Notes: generated from the letters alone by a model not told the origin. Shown: positions 26,501 through 36,335, counted from the first letter of the stretch. The stretch is DNA of 64,000 nucleotides from JBDXHU01 sp039989475 (GCA_039989475.1 JBDXHU010000009.1:372001-436000), one strand, 5' to 3'. Numbers and translations: made by a program.

Positions 26501-28282
26501 CTAGCCCAGTGTCATCAGGATATCGCCGACCACAACCTTGTCACCTTCTGCCACGGACACGGAACCGACGACACCGGCTGACGGGGCCCGCACCTCAGTT
26601 TCCATCTTCATCGCTTCCAGTATGACAATCACGTCGCCATCCGCGACCTGGTCACCGGGCTTCACATTGACCTTGAATATATTGCCGGCCAGTGGCGCCT
26701 GTATGGGTTTGCCTGCACCCGCTGCGGGTGAGGCTGCGGCAGGCGCCGCCGCTGGCACTGGCGCTACATCGCTGACCTCGCCACCTTCAGCCACCTGCAC
26801 CACGTAGCTCTGCCCGGCCACAGTCACTGTATACACTTCAGGGGCGCCGGCGGCCGCGGGCGCCGGTTTCGCTATAGCTTCCTCGCCCGTGGGTACCGGC
26901 TCGAAGGCATCCGGGTTACCACGATTCTCCAGAAACTTGAGACCAATCTGCGGGAACAGGGCATAGGTGAGAACGTCGTCTATCAGGTGTTCCCCGCTGA
27001 CCAGTTCAATAGACTTTTCCGCGGCCAGGGATTCCAGTTCTCCAAGCAGCTGATCCAGTTCCGGTTGCAACTCGTCGGCCGGCCGGCCGGTAACAGGTTC
27101 ACCACCTTCCAGTACCCGCAGCTGCAACTCTCGATTGACCGGGGCCGGTGCGGCGCCATATTCGCCCTTCAGCACGCCCGCGGTCTCCTTGGAAATCGAC
27201 TTGTAGCGTTCACCGGTTAACACGTTGAGCACCGCCTGGGTGCCTACGATTTGCGAGGTCGGGGTCACCAGCGGGATATAGCCGAGGTCCTTGCGCACCC
27301 GTGGAATCTCCTCCAGCACCTCGTCGAGCTTGTCGCCGGCGCCCTGCTCTTTAAGCTGGCTTTCCATATTGGTCAGCATGCCACCGGGCACTTGCGCCAC
27401 CAGGATGCGGGAGTCCACTCCCCGCAATGCCCCTTCAAAGCGCGCGTACTTCTTGCGCACCTCGCGGAAATAGGCGGCCACTTCTTCCAGTGCCTCAATG
27501 TTGAGACCGGTATCGCGGTCCGTGTCCTGTAACATCGCCACCACCGTTTCGGTGGGGGAATGACCGTAGGTCATGGACATGGAGGAAATCGAGGTATCGA
27601 CATTGTCGATGCCCGCTTCAACACACTTGAGTATGGTGGATGTCGACAGGCCAGTAGTGGCATGGCACTGCATATGAATGGGAATGCTGCAGGCCTGCTT
27701 GAGCCGGGTCACCAGCTCGAAACCGGCATAGGGCTTGAGCAGGCCGGCCATATCCTTGATGGCAATGGAGTCGGCGCCCATATCTTCAATGCGTTTGCCC
27801 TGGTCGACCCAGGTATCAATGGTATGCACCGGACTAAGGGTGTAGGAAATCGTGCCCTGGGCATGTCTGTCGACATCCTTTACCGCCTGCAATGCGGTTT
27901 CAATATTGCGCATGTCGTTCATGGCGTCGAACACGCGGAACACATCGACCCCGTTGACGGCGGCGCGCTCGACGAACTTGCGCACCACATCATCGGCGTA
28001 ATGCCGGTAGCCGAGAATATTCTGTCCGCGAAACAACATTTGCTGCGGCGTATTGGGCATGGCTTTCTTCAGCTCGCGAATGCGCTCCCAGGGATCTTCA
28101 CCCAGGTAGCGGATGCAGGCGTCAAAGGTGGCGCCACCCCAGGACTCCAGCGACCAGAAACCGATCTGGTCAAGCTTAGGGGCGATCGGCAGCATGTCTT
28201 CGATGCGCACCCGCGTCGCCAACAGGGATTGGGAAGCATCACGCAGCACAACATCTGTGATACCAAGAGCCTTGTTACTCAT
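26501..28282 (-). CDS. oadA: oxaloacetate decarboxylase, alpha subunit (carboxyltransferase-biotin)
   Basis: Peripheral subunit (593 residues) that transfers the carboxyl group from oxaloacetate to biotin, releasing pyruvate. The TIM-barrel carboxyltransferase begins with LRDASQSLLATRVR and holds DSIAIKDMAGLLKPY and MQCHATTGLSTS (metal-binding histidines). An alanine/proline-rich linker (about 495-525) leads to the biotin domain with EAMKMETEV, the biotinylated Lys being about residue 559. The enzyme gives sodium export during decarboxylation of oxaloacetate and complements PpdK at the pyruvate node. Confidence 0.97.
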   Translation of the reverse strand: MSNKALGITDVVLRDASQSLLATRVRIEDMLPIAPKLDQIGFWSLESWGGATFDACIRYLGEDPWERIRELKKAMPNTPQQMLFRGQNILGYRHYADDVVRKFVERAAVNGVDVFRVFDAMNDMRNIETALQAVKDVDRHAQGTISYTLSPVHTIDTWVDQGKRIEDMGADSIAIKDMAGLLKPYAGFELVTRLKQACSIPIHMQCHATTGLSTSTILKCVEAGIDNVDTSISSMSMTYGHSPTETVVAMLQDTDRDTGLNIEALEEVAAYFREVRKKYARFEGALRGVDSRILVAQVPGGMLTNMESQLKEQGAGDKLDEVLEEIPRVRKDLGYIPLVTPTSQIVGTQAVLNVLTGERYKSISKETAGVLKGEYGAAPAPVNRELQLRVLEGGEPVTGRPADELQPELDQLLGELESLAAEKSIELVSGEHLIDDVLTYALFPQIGLKFLENRGNPDAFEPVPTGEEAIAKPAPAAAGAPEVYTVTVAGQSYVVQVAEGGEVSDVAPVPAAAPAAASPAAGAGKPIQAPLAGNIFKVNVKPGDQVADGDVIVILEAMKMETEVRAPSAGVVGSVSVAEGDKVVVGDILMTLG

Positions 28283-28285
28283 AAG

Positions 28286-28516
28286 CTAACGCCTCGAACG
28301 ATGTTTATGGATGGCCGCGGCTATTACCGCCAGCAGGGTCGAATCAGTCGCCGCAGCGGAACCCGTGGTCTCGTCCGCCACCGGCTCCGGCGCAAAACGC
28401 CGCAGCAGTGCCGACATGACACTGGTCACGATAACCAGCAAGGTAAGAAAGGTGATAACGGTGCCCATGCCGAACAGCATCAGCTCCACACCCTGGTCGA
28501 TCAGCGTAGCTTCCAT
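28286..28516 (-). CDS. oadG: oxaloacetate decarboxylase, gamma subunit
   Basis: Small membrane anchor (76 residues) joining OadA and OadB. One membrane helix (about residues 7-31, LMLFGMGTVITFLTLLVIVTSVM) is followed by ALLRRFAPEPV and a basic C-terminus HKHRSRR that fits the metal-binding tail of OadG. It sits three bases before oadA, as is usual. I start at the ATG 28514-28516; an upstream TTG at 28534 would add six residues, and neither has an ideal ribosome-binding site. Confidence 0.9.
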   Translation of the reverse strand: MEATLIDQGVELMLFGMGTVITFLTLLVIVTSVMSALLRRFAPEPVADETTGSAAATDSTLLAVIAAAIHKHRSRR

Positions 28517-28585
28517 TCCTGCGCCCTGCTCCAAACGGATTGAACCAGCCCCCAGTATAGACGCGGGCCAGAGTCAGGAACAGGC

Positions 28586-30148
28586 TCAGGACCAGGCCGT
28601 TGGGATGACCGCGTCAATCAGGCAGGGGCCACTTTGCTCCATGGCGGCGGCAAACTGCGCATTGAATTCTTCCGCCGTGGTGGCACGGCTGGCTTTTACA
28701 CCCATACCCTCGGCCATGGCCACGAAGTCCATGTCCGGCGAACCGATGTCGAGCATACTCGCCGCTTTCGGCCCCGGTACACCACCGCGGGCGCCGGTAC
28801 GGGAAAACTCCAATTCCAGAATGCTGTACTTGCGGTTGGAGAAAATCACCGTAGTGACATCGAGCTGTTCCCGGGCCATGGTCCACAGGGACTGGATGGT
28901 ATACATGGCGGAGCCGTCACCTTCCAGGCAGACCACCTTGCGCTGGGGACAGGCGATGGCCGCACCCACGGCTACCGGCAAACCAAAACCGATGGAGCCA
29001 CCAGTCTGGTTGAGCCAGTCATGACGACGCGCGGTTTCTGTATAACCGTGGCAGTAAATGCCTGAGGTAATACCCTCGTCGACGACGATGGCCTCCTCGG
29101 GCAGGTAATAGGCAAAGGCCGCGCCAATCGCATTGACATCGAGGTCGCCACTGGCCAGTTCGGGCAGGGCCAGGGTGTGGACTGCCGGCGCCACTTCCTC
29201 GCCGTTGACTGCTTCAAGCAGGTCTTGCAGGCAGGCTTCCAGGTCATCTCCAGGCGTGGCCAATACCAGTTCCGTACATGTCGGCTGCGGGATTACGCTA
29301 GGCACATCGGGATAGGCAAAAAAGGATACCGGCGACTTACAGCCAACAAGGATCAACTGTTCAACATCCTTGATGTGATCAATAGCGAGTTCGGCGAGAT
29401 AGGGCAGGCGCTCTATTTTAGCGGTACCCTCGCCACGCTGAATGCGCGGCGGAAACGTGTCTGTACTGACCCGGCAGCCGCTGGCCTGGCTGAGCCGGTT
29501 CATCAGCGCCACAGCCTCGGCAGTCACTTCGACACCGCCAATCATAATCATGCTGTTCTGAGTGGATTGCAGCATCTCGGCGGCGCTAGCAATATCCGCC
29601 TCTGGCACCCGCCGCATTGCGGGCAAGGCCGCGGCCCTGGCCGGACCGCTGCTGTTGTCACCCCAGGACACATCCGCCGGCAGGATCAGGGTGGCGATCG
29701 CATGGCGGCCCGCTGCCTCGACCGCAGCGGCCGCGTCAGCGGCGATGGCATCCGGCGACCGGGAGGTCAACACCCAGTGCGACATGGGCGCAGCCACACC
29801 CTCTATGTCCGAGGTCAGGGGCGCGTCGTACTGAACATGGTAAGTCGCATGATCACCAACAATATTGACCATGGGCGTGTTGGCTTTCCTGGCATTGTGG
29901 ATGTTGGCCAGGGCATTGCCCAGCCCGGGCCCCAGGTGCAACAGGGTCGATGCCGGCTTGCGTGCCATACGCCCATAGCCATCGGCGGCGCCACTGAGTA
30001 CGCCTTCGAACAGACACAACACGCAGCGCATACCCTCCACATCATCCAGGGCGGCGACAAAGTGCATCTCGGAGGTACCCGGGTTGGTAAAGCAAACCTC
30101 TACGTCGCTATCGACGAGGGTTTTAATGAGGCTTTCTGCTCCGTTCAT
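28586..30148 (-). CDS. thiamine-diphosphate-dependent enzyme (acetolactate synthase large subunit-like)
   Basis: TPP enzyme of 520 residues with the three-domain acetolactate synthase/benzoylformate decarboxylase layout. The N-terminal pyrimidine-binding domain has the cofactor-activating Glu about residue 48 in CLFEGVLSGAADGYGRMA; the C-terminal domain has the GDGSAMYTIQSLW...SNRKY thiamine diphosphate and metal motif. No regulatory subunit gene (ilvH) is adjacent and it lacks a transit or FAD-specific motif I can recognise, so it is probably not biosynthetic acetolactate synthase. A 2-keto-acid decarboxylase or carboligase role is likelier. The gene stands alone between oadG and the peptide ABC genes. 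Confidence 0.8.
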   Translation of the reverse strand: MNGAESLIKTLVDSDVEVCFTNPGTSEMHFVAALDDVEGMRCVLCLFEGVLSGAADGYGRMARKPASTLLHLGPGLGNALANIHNARKANTPMVNIVGDHATYHVQYDAPLTSDIEGVAAPMSHWVLTSRSPDAIAADAAAAVEAAGRHAIATLILPADVSWGDNSSGPARAAALPAMRRVPEADIASAAEMLQSTQNSMIMIGGVEVTAEAVALMNRLSQASGCRVSTDTFPPRIQRGEGTAKIERLPYLAELAIDHIKDVEQLILVGCKSPVSFFAYPDVPSVIPQPTCTELVLATPGDDLEACLQDLLEAVNGEEVAPAVHTLALPELASGDLDVNAIGAAFAYYLPEEAIVVDEGITSGIYCHGYTETARRHDWLNQTGGSIGFGLPVAVGAAIACPQRKVVCLEGDGSAMYTIQSLWTMAREQLDVTTVIFSNRKYSILELEFSRTGARGGVPGPKAASMLDIGSPDMDFVAMAEGMGVKASRATTAEEFNAQFAAAMEQSGPCLIDAVIPTAWS

Positions 30149-30172
30149 AAGCTGCTTCTCTCTACAACATCT

Positions 30173-31777
30173 CTAGTCTATGCGCGGCACTGAGTCCAAC
30201 AGGGCTTTGGTGTACCTATGCTGTGGCCTGGTCAAAATCTGTTCCGCCGTCCCCTGCTCTACCAGTCGCCCTTGATACATCACCCCCACGTGGTGGGCCA
30301 GGGTCGGAATGATCGAGAGGTCGTGCGTGATGAACAGATAGGACATGGCGAATTCTCGCTGCAACTCCTGCAGCAAGTCCAGCACCTCGGCGCGTATCGA
30401 CACATCGAGTGCACTGGTAGGCTCATCACAGATGATCAGTTGCGGCTCCACCGCGAGCGCGCGGGCGATTGCAATCCGCTGCAGCTGGCCGCCGGAAAAC
30501 TCATGAGGATAACGATTGCGCATTTCCGGCTGTAATTGCACCCGCTCCAGCAGCTCGGACACCTTCTGGCTGCGCTGGGCCGCGGTCGTGCCGATGCTGA
30601 GGCTTTCCATGCCCTCCTCAATAATGCGCCCCACACTCATTCTCGGGTTCATGGAGGAATAGGGGTTCTGGAATATGACCTGTATGCGTTTACGGAAAGG
30701 CAGCATCTGCAGGCGCGGCAATTTATCGATACGGGTGCCGGAGAAATAAATGGCACCGGAGGTTGGCGGCTCCAGGTTGAGGATGGCTCGCCCCAGGGTC
30801 GACTTGCCACAGCCGGACTCGCCCACCAGCGCATAGGTCTCGCCCTCGCCGATCTCCAGGCTGATACCGTCGACTGCGCGGGTATAGTCCACCGTGCGCT
30901 GCAGCACGCCCTTGCGAATCGGAAAGTGCACCTCGACATTCCTGACCTTGAGCAGCGGAATACTGAGCGACAGACTGCGATAGCGCGTCAGGTCCGGCAG
31001 GCTGTCGATAAGCCGCTTGCTGTATTCTTCCTGCGGCCGGTGAAAAAACTGGTAAACACTGCCGCGCTCGATGATCTCGCCCTTGTACATTACCGCCACC
31101 TGGTCCGCGGTGTTCTTGACCACCCCCATGTCATGGGTGATCAGCAACACCGCCAGGCGCCGGCTCTTCGCCAACTCCTTGATCAGCTCCAGCACCTGCT
31201 CCTGGATGGTGACATCCAGTGCCGTGGTGGGTTCATCGGCAATCAATACCTCGGGTTCGCAGGCCAGGGCCATCGCGATCATCACACGCTGCTGCTGGCC
31301 ACCGGATAATTCATGTGGGTAGAAATCGAAACGCTTGTCCGGGTCGGGCAGGCCGACCTCTTCAAACAATTCGACCACCCGCTGGCGCAGGGCCGCTTTG
31401 CCCAGGGACTTATGCAGCGACAATGTTTCCGCGACTTGCTTGCCGACTTTCTGCACGGGGTTCAGGGAAGACATGGCATTCTGGAAGATCATCGCCACCC
31501 GCCGCCCGCGTACACTCTGCATATCCTTCTCGGTCAGGGCAAACAGGTCGGTGTCCTGCATAAGCGCATCACCACTGGTGACTTGCAAGGCAGGCGGCAG
31601 CAGGCGCATCACAGCCAGTGAGGTGACCGACTTGCCTGAGCCGGACTCACCGACCAGGGCAAAGATCTCACCGGCGTTGACTGTGAAGCTGACGTCCTTG
31701 AGGAGCGCCTCGCCCGTCTCCGCCAGACGCACGTTGAGGTTTTCCACCTGCAGCCGGGTATATTCAGGCAGGCTCAT
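30173..31777 (-). CDS. peptide ABC transporter ATPase, two fused nucleotide-binding domains (YejF-like)
   Basis: Cytoplasmic ATPase of 534 residues with two complete ABC domains in one chain, as in YejF. Domain 1: GESGSGKSVTSL, signature ELSGGQQQRVMIAMAL and Walker B VLIADEPTTALDVT. Domain 2: GESGCGKSTLGRA, FSGGQLQRIAIARAL and LIICDEPTSALDVS. Each is followed by the oligopeptide-type C-terminal extension. It is the last gene of a four-gene operon and its start shares ATGA with the preceding permease stop. It powers uptake of peptides or related oligomers. Confidence 0.94.
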   Translation of the reverse strand: MSLPEYTRLQVENLNVRLAETGEALLKDVSFTVNAGEIFALVGESGSGKSVTSLAVMRLLPPALQVTSGDALMQDTDLFALTEKDMQSVRGRRVAMIFQNAMSSLNPVQKVGKQVAETLSLHKSLGKAALRQRVVELFEEVGLPDPDKRFDFYPHELSGGQQQRVMIAMALACEPEVLIADEPTTALDVTIQEQVLELIKELAKSRRLAVLLITHDMGVVKNTADQVAVMYKGEIIERGSVYQFFHRPQEEYSKRLIDSLPDLTRYRSLSLSIPLLKVRNVEVHFPIRKGVLQRTVDYTRAVDGISLEIGEGETYALVGESGCGKSTLGRAILNLEPPTSGAIYFSGTRIDKLPRLQMLPFRKRIQVIFQNPYSSMNPRMSVGRIIEEGMESLSIGTTAAQRSQKVSELLERVQLQPEMRNRYPHEFSGGQLQRIAIARALAVEPQLIICDEPTSALDVSIRAEVLDLLQELQREFAMSYLFITHDLSIIPTLAHHVGVMYQGRLVEQGTAEQILTRPQHRYTKALLDSVPRID

Positions 31778-33141
31778 AGCGGCTCCTTCAGACTGGTGCG
31801 CGGATCAAAGGCATCGCGCACCAGGTCAGAAAACAGGTTGGCAGCCAGCACCAGCATGAACATAAAGAAGAAAGCCCCCACCAGGGTCCACCATATCGTC
31901 GGCTCCCGCGCCAACTCATCGCGGGCACCGTTAATCATATTGCCCCAACTCGGCATGGAGGGATCGATACCGACCCCGATGTAGGACAACACCGCCTCGG
32001 CCAGCACCAGGGCGCTGAACTCCAACACGAAGGTGATGAGAATGATGTGCACCACGTTGGGCAGAATATGGCGGAAAACAATGCGAGTGTTGCCGACGCC
32101 AAAGGCAATCGCCGCCTGCACATACTCCAGTTGGCTGATCTTTAGTGTCTCGGCGCGAATCAGTCGACACAGGGTGGACCAACTGGTGACCCCGAGAATG
32201 AAACACAGCGCCACAAACTTGGCGTCGGCCTTCTCCAGGCCCACCTCGAAATAGTCCGGGTTGAGGTCAATGTAAACCTGGAACAGCAGCACCGAGGCCG
32301 CAATCAGGAGGATGCCGGGTATCGAGCTGAGCGTGGTGTAGAGGTACTGCACGACATCGTCGACCCAGCCTTTGAAATAGCCCGCAGCAACGCCGAGGGT
32401 GACCGCAATCGGCAACATCACCAGGGTGGCCAGGGTCCCCAGCAGCACGCCGGTGCGTATGCCCTTGATACTCTGGTAGAGCACATCAGTGCCGGCAACA
32501 TCGGTACCCAGTACGTGGTAGAAGGCGCTGAGCTGCACCAGCAAGCTCGCCATGCAGATGATCACCGCCTGGGTCGCCCACGCCATATGCCAGGGGAAGA
32601 CACTGCGCCGCAACAGCAGCCACTGGGGTAGTATCAGCAGGCCCGCGACCAGCAGCCCCTTGAGTATACCCAGGACAGTATTCCAGGCGATATCGCCGCT
32701 GCGCTGGTCAACACTCTCAAGGTGAATTCCCGCATGGACCAGACGCGGAAAATCACGGATATCATTGCCATCCGCATCCTTCAGGTTTTCCTTGGCAAAG
32801 GAGTTCAGTGCAAACGGTGCCGAATAGGTTCGTTCATGCTGGGTACCCATATCGCCCAGGGCAAAATCCAGCACACTGCGGACCTTGTTGTCATAGAAGA
32901 CCTGTTCGCCATTGCCGCCGGGGTCGGGTGCCAGGGCCTCGCGGAAATGAATGGAATCGGTCAGTGCCACCAGCACGTAGGTCATGATCACCACGAAGGT
33001 CACCATGCCCAGCCGCGAGCCAAACACCTGGCTCCAGCGCTCTCGGGTCTGGGGGTCCCTGCGCAGGTTGATGAAAAATGCGATGAGCGCAAAGACCAGC
33101 AGGAATATCAGCGCGTCGGACCAGAGAATGACGAATTTCAT
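31774..33141 (-). CDS. peptide ABC transporter permease (YejE/DppC-like) with large periplasmic insert
   Basis: Inner-membrane permease of 455 residues. After the first helix (about 8-25) and a second (about 45-66) there is a long soluble segment of roughly 100 residues before the remaining helices, longer than in a standard DppC-type protein and fitting the YejE form. The permease loop that touches the ATPase is YVQAAIAFGVGNTRIVFRHILPN (EAA-type). It begins one base before the stop of the second permease gene, so translation is coupled. The substrate is inferred from its neighbours to be peptides. Confidence 0.9.
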   Translation of the reverse strand: MKFVILWSDALIFLLVFALIAFFINLRRDPQTRERWSQVFGSRLGMVTFVVIMTYVLVALTDSIHFREALAPDPGGNGEQVFYDNKVRSVLDFALGDMGTQHERTYSAPFALNSFAKENLKDADGNDIRDFPRLVHAGIHLESVDQRSGDIAWNTVLGILKGLLVAGLLILPQWLLLRRSVFPWHMAWATQAVIICMASLLVQLSAFYHVLGTDVAGTDVLYQSIKGIRTGVLLGTLATLVMLPIAVTLGVAAGYFKGWVDDVVQYLYTTLSSIPGILLIAASVLLFQVYIDLNPDYFEVGLEKADAKFVALCFILGVTSWSTLCRLIRAETLKISQLEYVQAAIAFGVGNTRIVFRHILPNVVHIILITFVLEFSALVLAEAVLSYIGVGIDPSMPSWGNMINGARDELAREPTIWWTLVGAFFFMFMLVLAANLFSDLVRDAFDPRTSLKEPL

Positions 33142-34118
33142 CAGCTTAGACGCACCCGCGGATCAGCCACGGTGTAGGAAATATCCGTCAACAACAGGCC
33201 GGTGATATAGAGAATGGAACCGATAAACACCATGGCCCGCACAATGGCGAAATCCTGGGAGCGGATGGCTTCGAGCATATAGTTACCCAGCCCCGGGATG
33301 CCAAAGAAGGACTCCATTAACAGGCTTCCCATAAACAAGGTGGGAATCAGCACCACCACCCCGGTGAGGATGGGAATCAGGGCATTGGGCAATATGTGCC
33401 GGAACAGGATGGCAACCTCACTCAGGCCCTTGGCCCGGGCCGTGCGCACGTAGTCCTGGTTCGCCTCCTCGATAAACAGGGTGCGGTACCAGCGGGCACC
33501 GGCACCAATACCGGCCACCACACCGATCAGCACCGGCAATATCAGGAACTTCCAGGGCTGCACCCCCGCGTTAAAGCCGGATATGGGTACCAGCTTCCAC
33601 TGTTTGGCCACCAGGTACTGGCCGCCAATGATGTAAAACAAGTAGGAAATCGACATCAACATGACGAATACGAATACTGCCCAGCGGTCCAGCTTGGTGC
33701 CACGAAACATCACTACCATCAGCGCCACGCAGATATTGACCCAGATACCAATTACAAAATTCGGCAGCGCCAGGGCCAGGCTGGGCCACATCCGCTGTGA
33801 TACATCGGAGGTAATATCACGGCCACTCTCTGAACGACCAAAATCGAAGGCGAACAGGCGTACCGACTTGGTGTAGAAAATAGTCTCGGTGATGCTGGCG
33901 GGAAACTCCTGCTCGCGATTGAGAAACAGGGGCTTGTCGTAGCCGTTTTCTATTTTCCAGTTCTCGATGGCCTGCTCGGTAACATACTTCTCCCCCAGCT
34001 GGCTGCGGGCCATATCATCGGGACTGTTGACCACGAAAAACAGGGTAAAGGTCAGCAGGTTGATACCAATCAGGATGGGGATGGCATAGAGCAAGCGTCG
34101 GATAATATAAGCGATCAT
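33141..34118 (-). CDS. peptide ABC transporter permease (YejB/DppB-like)
   Basis: Inner-membrane permease of 325 residues. The N-terminus MIAYIIRRLLYAIPILIGINLLTF is the classic DppB/OppB start, followed by a periplasmic loop with GYDKPLFL (about 60-66). Its ATPase contact loop is DYVRTARAKGLSEVAILFRHILPNALIPIL. It lies four bases downstream of the substrate-binding protein gene. Function with its partner permease is peptide import across the inner membrane. Confidence 0.93.
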   Translation of the reverse strand: MIAYIIRRLLYAIPILIGINLLTFTLFFVVNSPDDMARSQLGEKYVTEQAIENWKIENGYDKPLFLNREQEFPASITETIFYTKSVRLFAFDFGRSESGRDITSDVSQRMWPSLALALPNFVIGIWVNICVALMVVMFRGTKLDRWAVFVFVMLMSISYLFYIIGGQYLVAKQWKLVPISGFNAGVQPWKFLILPVLIGVVAGIGAGARWYRTLFIEEANQDYVRTARAKGLSEVAILFRHILPNALIPILTGVVVLIPTLFMGSLLMESFFGIPGLGNYMLEAIRSQDFAIVRAMVFIGSILYITGLLLTDISYTVADPRVRLS

Positions 34119-34122
34119 CGTC

Positions 34123-36297
34123 TTAGCCCTGGCTCTTCAGCGTGGCGCGCTGGCGGCGGCGGTAGGCGACCAGGCCCGGCAGGATCATGGCGATGACGCC
34201 GGTGGCGCCCGCCAGCAGTGGCCAGGTTACGGGTTGATTCCATTCCGCCTGGCGCTGCAAGCGCAGCTCATCGTCTACCCGCACGTACTTCAAGGTATCT
34301 TTACTGATGCCGTGACGCTTGGTGTTATACACCCACTCGTTATTCAAAAAGAATTCCAGTGGATGATAGGTAATCATCCACACGGCATCGCGCCGCCACA
34401 TCTCAACCAGTTCCGCGACCACAGCATCCCGCTCCGGCCCGGGCTCCAGCACGCGCATGCGTTCGAAGGCCTTGTCGTATTCGGGGTTTTCGTAATTGGA
34501 ATTATTGGTGCCGTCGCATTTACAAATCAACGGGCTCTCCGGGCTGTACAGCATAAACATGAAGTTTTCAGGATCCGGGTAGTCGGCTAACCAGCCATGG
34601 GAAAATATCTGCGTGTTGCCGGTCATGAGTTTTTCGCGGGTGCGATTCCAGTCGGCCGGCCGGAACTCCACCTGCACCCCCAGCCGTCCAATCTTTCTCG
34701 CGATCCAGTTGGGAATTGCAGAATTGGCGCCCTGCATCGCCTGGCTTTGCGTATCAATGAAAATGCGCAGGGGCTCGCCGGTCTCCAGGTCACGGCCATT
34801 GGGATAACCGGCTTCAACCATCAGTTGCCGGGCATATTCAATGGACTTGCGCCGCGGCTCTCCGTCGACCCAGTCGTAGATATAGCGATTGATGCCGGCC
34901 TCGCCCTCGATAGCGCCGGGAATACCCGGGGGAATCGGGCTCTGGGCAGAAATAATATTGCCCTCCTCAAAAACCTTACCGAACTCCTCCAGGTCAAAGG
35001 CAATAGTCAGGGCGCGGCGCAGCTTGCGCTTCTCTTCGCTATAGCCACCGACCACCGGGTCACGCATATTGAAACCGTAGTAGTAAATAGAGGGCTTCAC
35101 ATCCTGCGAGATAGTCAGGTTATGGGAGCGCATCTCCTCGGACAATTCCAGCCCGTCCGGGGACACGGAAAAAGCCTGGTCAAAATAGTTGGAGGTGTTG
35201 GAATGCACTTCGCCGGAGCGGTCGTAATAGCCTTGCAGGAACTTGGTCCACAGCGGCAAGACCTCCCGCTCCAGGCGGAAATGGGCCCGGTCAATAAAGG
35301 GCAGGCGTTTGCCGGCATCCTGAAGGTAACCCAGCTCCTCATCCCCGGGCGCGCCCTCGCTGGGGTAGTAATCCTCGTGAAAATTGGGATTGCGCTGGAG
35401 TACGATTTCGCTGTTGGGATCGTTCTTCACCATCATGTAAGGCCCACTGCCTACCGGCCACCAGTCCAGGGTCAGGTTTTTCTCCTTGAAGCCCGGGTTG
35501 TGGTAAAAGCGATCCACTTCCCGCGCTACCGGTGCGAAAAAGTGCATCGCCATCCAGTAAACAAACTGCGGGTAGGTATCGTGGATCGTGATAGTGAAAC
35601 GTCGTTCATCGATACGCTCCAGCCCCAACATGGCTTGTTCATCCAGGTCCAGCCAGGGGCCGCGATCCATGTGGTTGAGGCGATAGGTAAACTCGCGCAG
35701 GCCGACAATATGCTGGGCCATGAAGCCCAGCATCGGCGACTTGTTGCGCGGGTCCGCAAGGCGCTTGATGCCATAGATGAAATCATCCGAACTCAGCAAC
35801 CTGGAACCGGATTCCGGAAAGTCGGGGATGATGCGGTAAGCGTCTGACTGTTCCGCACTGTCAAACAGGTACAGTGGCGCACCACTATCATCCTGGGCAA
35901 ATGCAGGATGCGGCTGGTAGCGCAGGTCGTCGCGCAGTGTCAGCGTGTAGCGGCTAAAGGCAATCTTGTCAGAGCCCGGCTCCACCGGATTGCGACGCCG
36001 ATCCAGGAATTCCACCGTGGGCATGGACGCCAGAGACAGTGGAATGAGTTCATAAGGCCGCTTGAGAAAGTGATAGGTCAGCGGCGGCTCATAAATCTGC
36101 GAGATGAACAGGCTTTCGTCGGTTGCGTAGGACTGGGCCGGGTCCAGGTGCTTGGGCGGCTGTGCATATATCACCGAGTAATATATCGACTCGTCGCCGC
36201 TTTCGGGGGCGTTGGGATTGTTCCAGGCGCCCTCGCTACAGGCGCCCAGCAGGCAAATTGAGAACAGCCCTGCTCCAAGTATGTTCAGTCTAGACAT
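34123..36297 (-). CDS. peptide ABC transporter substrate-binding lipoprotein (SBP family 5) with C-terminal membrane helix
   Basis: First gene of the importer operon: a 724-residue periplasmic binding protein. The lipobox LLGAC puts the lipid-attached Cys at about residue 20. Family-5 features include PPKHLDPAQSYATDES, RRALTIAFDLEEFGKVF and GWLADYPDPENFMF. Unusually there is a second membrane anchor at the extreme C-terminus (about 695-715, WPLLAGATGVIAMILPGLVAY) followed by a cluster of arginines, so the protein may be tethered at both ends. Oligopeptides are the likely ligand; microcin C-type peptides are possible given the Yej-like partners. Confidence 0.9.
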   Translation of the reverse strand: MSRLNILGAGLFSICLLGACSEGAWNNPNAPESGDESIYYSVIYAQPPKHLDPAQSYATDESLFISQIYEPPLTYHFLKRPYELIPLSLASMPTVEFLDRRRNPVEPGSDKIAFSRYTLTLRDDLRYQPHPAFAQDDSGAPLYLFDSAEQSDAYRIIPDFPESGSRLLSSDDFIYGIKRLADPRNKSPMLGFMAQHIVGLREFTYRLNHMDRGPWLDLDEQAMLGLERIDERRFTITIHDTYPQFVYWMAMHFFAPVAREVDRFYHNPGFKEKNLTLDWWPVGSGPYMMVKNDPNSEIVLQRNPNFHEDYYPSEGAPGDEELGYLQDAGKRLPFIDRAHFRLEREVLPLWTKFLQGYYDRSGEVHSNTSNYFDQAFSVSPDGLELSEEMRSHNLTISQDVKPSIYYYGFNMRDPVVGGYSEEKRKLRRALTIAFDLEEFGKVFEEGNIISAQSPIPPGIPGAIEGEAGINRYIYDWVDGEPRRKSIEYARQLMVEAGYPNGRDLETGEPLRIFIDTQSQAMQGANSAIPNWIARKIGRLGVQVEFRPADWNRTREKLMTGNTQIFSHGWLADYPDPENFMFMLYSPESPLICKCDGTNNSNYENPEYDKAFERMRVLEPGPERDAVVAELVEMWRRDAVWMITYHPLEFFLNNEWVYNTKRHGISKDTLKYVRVDDELRLQRQAEWNQPVTWPLLAGATGVIAMILPGLVAYRRRQRATLKSQG

Positions 36298-36335
36298 GGC
36301 GCGTGATTATCCAGTGCTCTGCGCAAGCAAACAAC

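Noticed and set aside
29177..30193. A 338-codon open frame opposite the TPP-dependent enzyme
   Set aside because: Antisense shadow; the minus-strand gene has the conserved thiamine motifs.
34597..35847. A 416-codon open frame on the plus strand opposite the peptide-binding protein
   Set aside because: It lies wholly antisense to a well-supported gene, starts without a ribosome site and has no recognisable motifs; GC-rich genes often leave such open frames.
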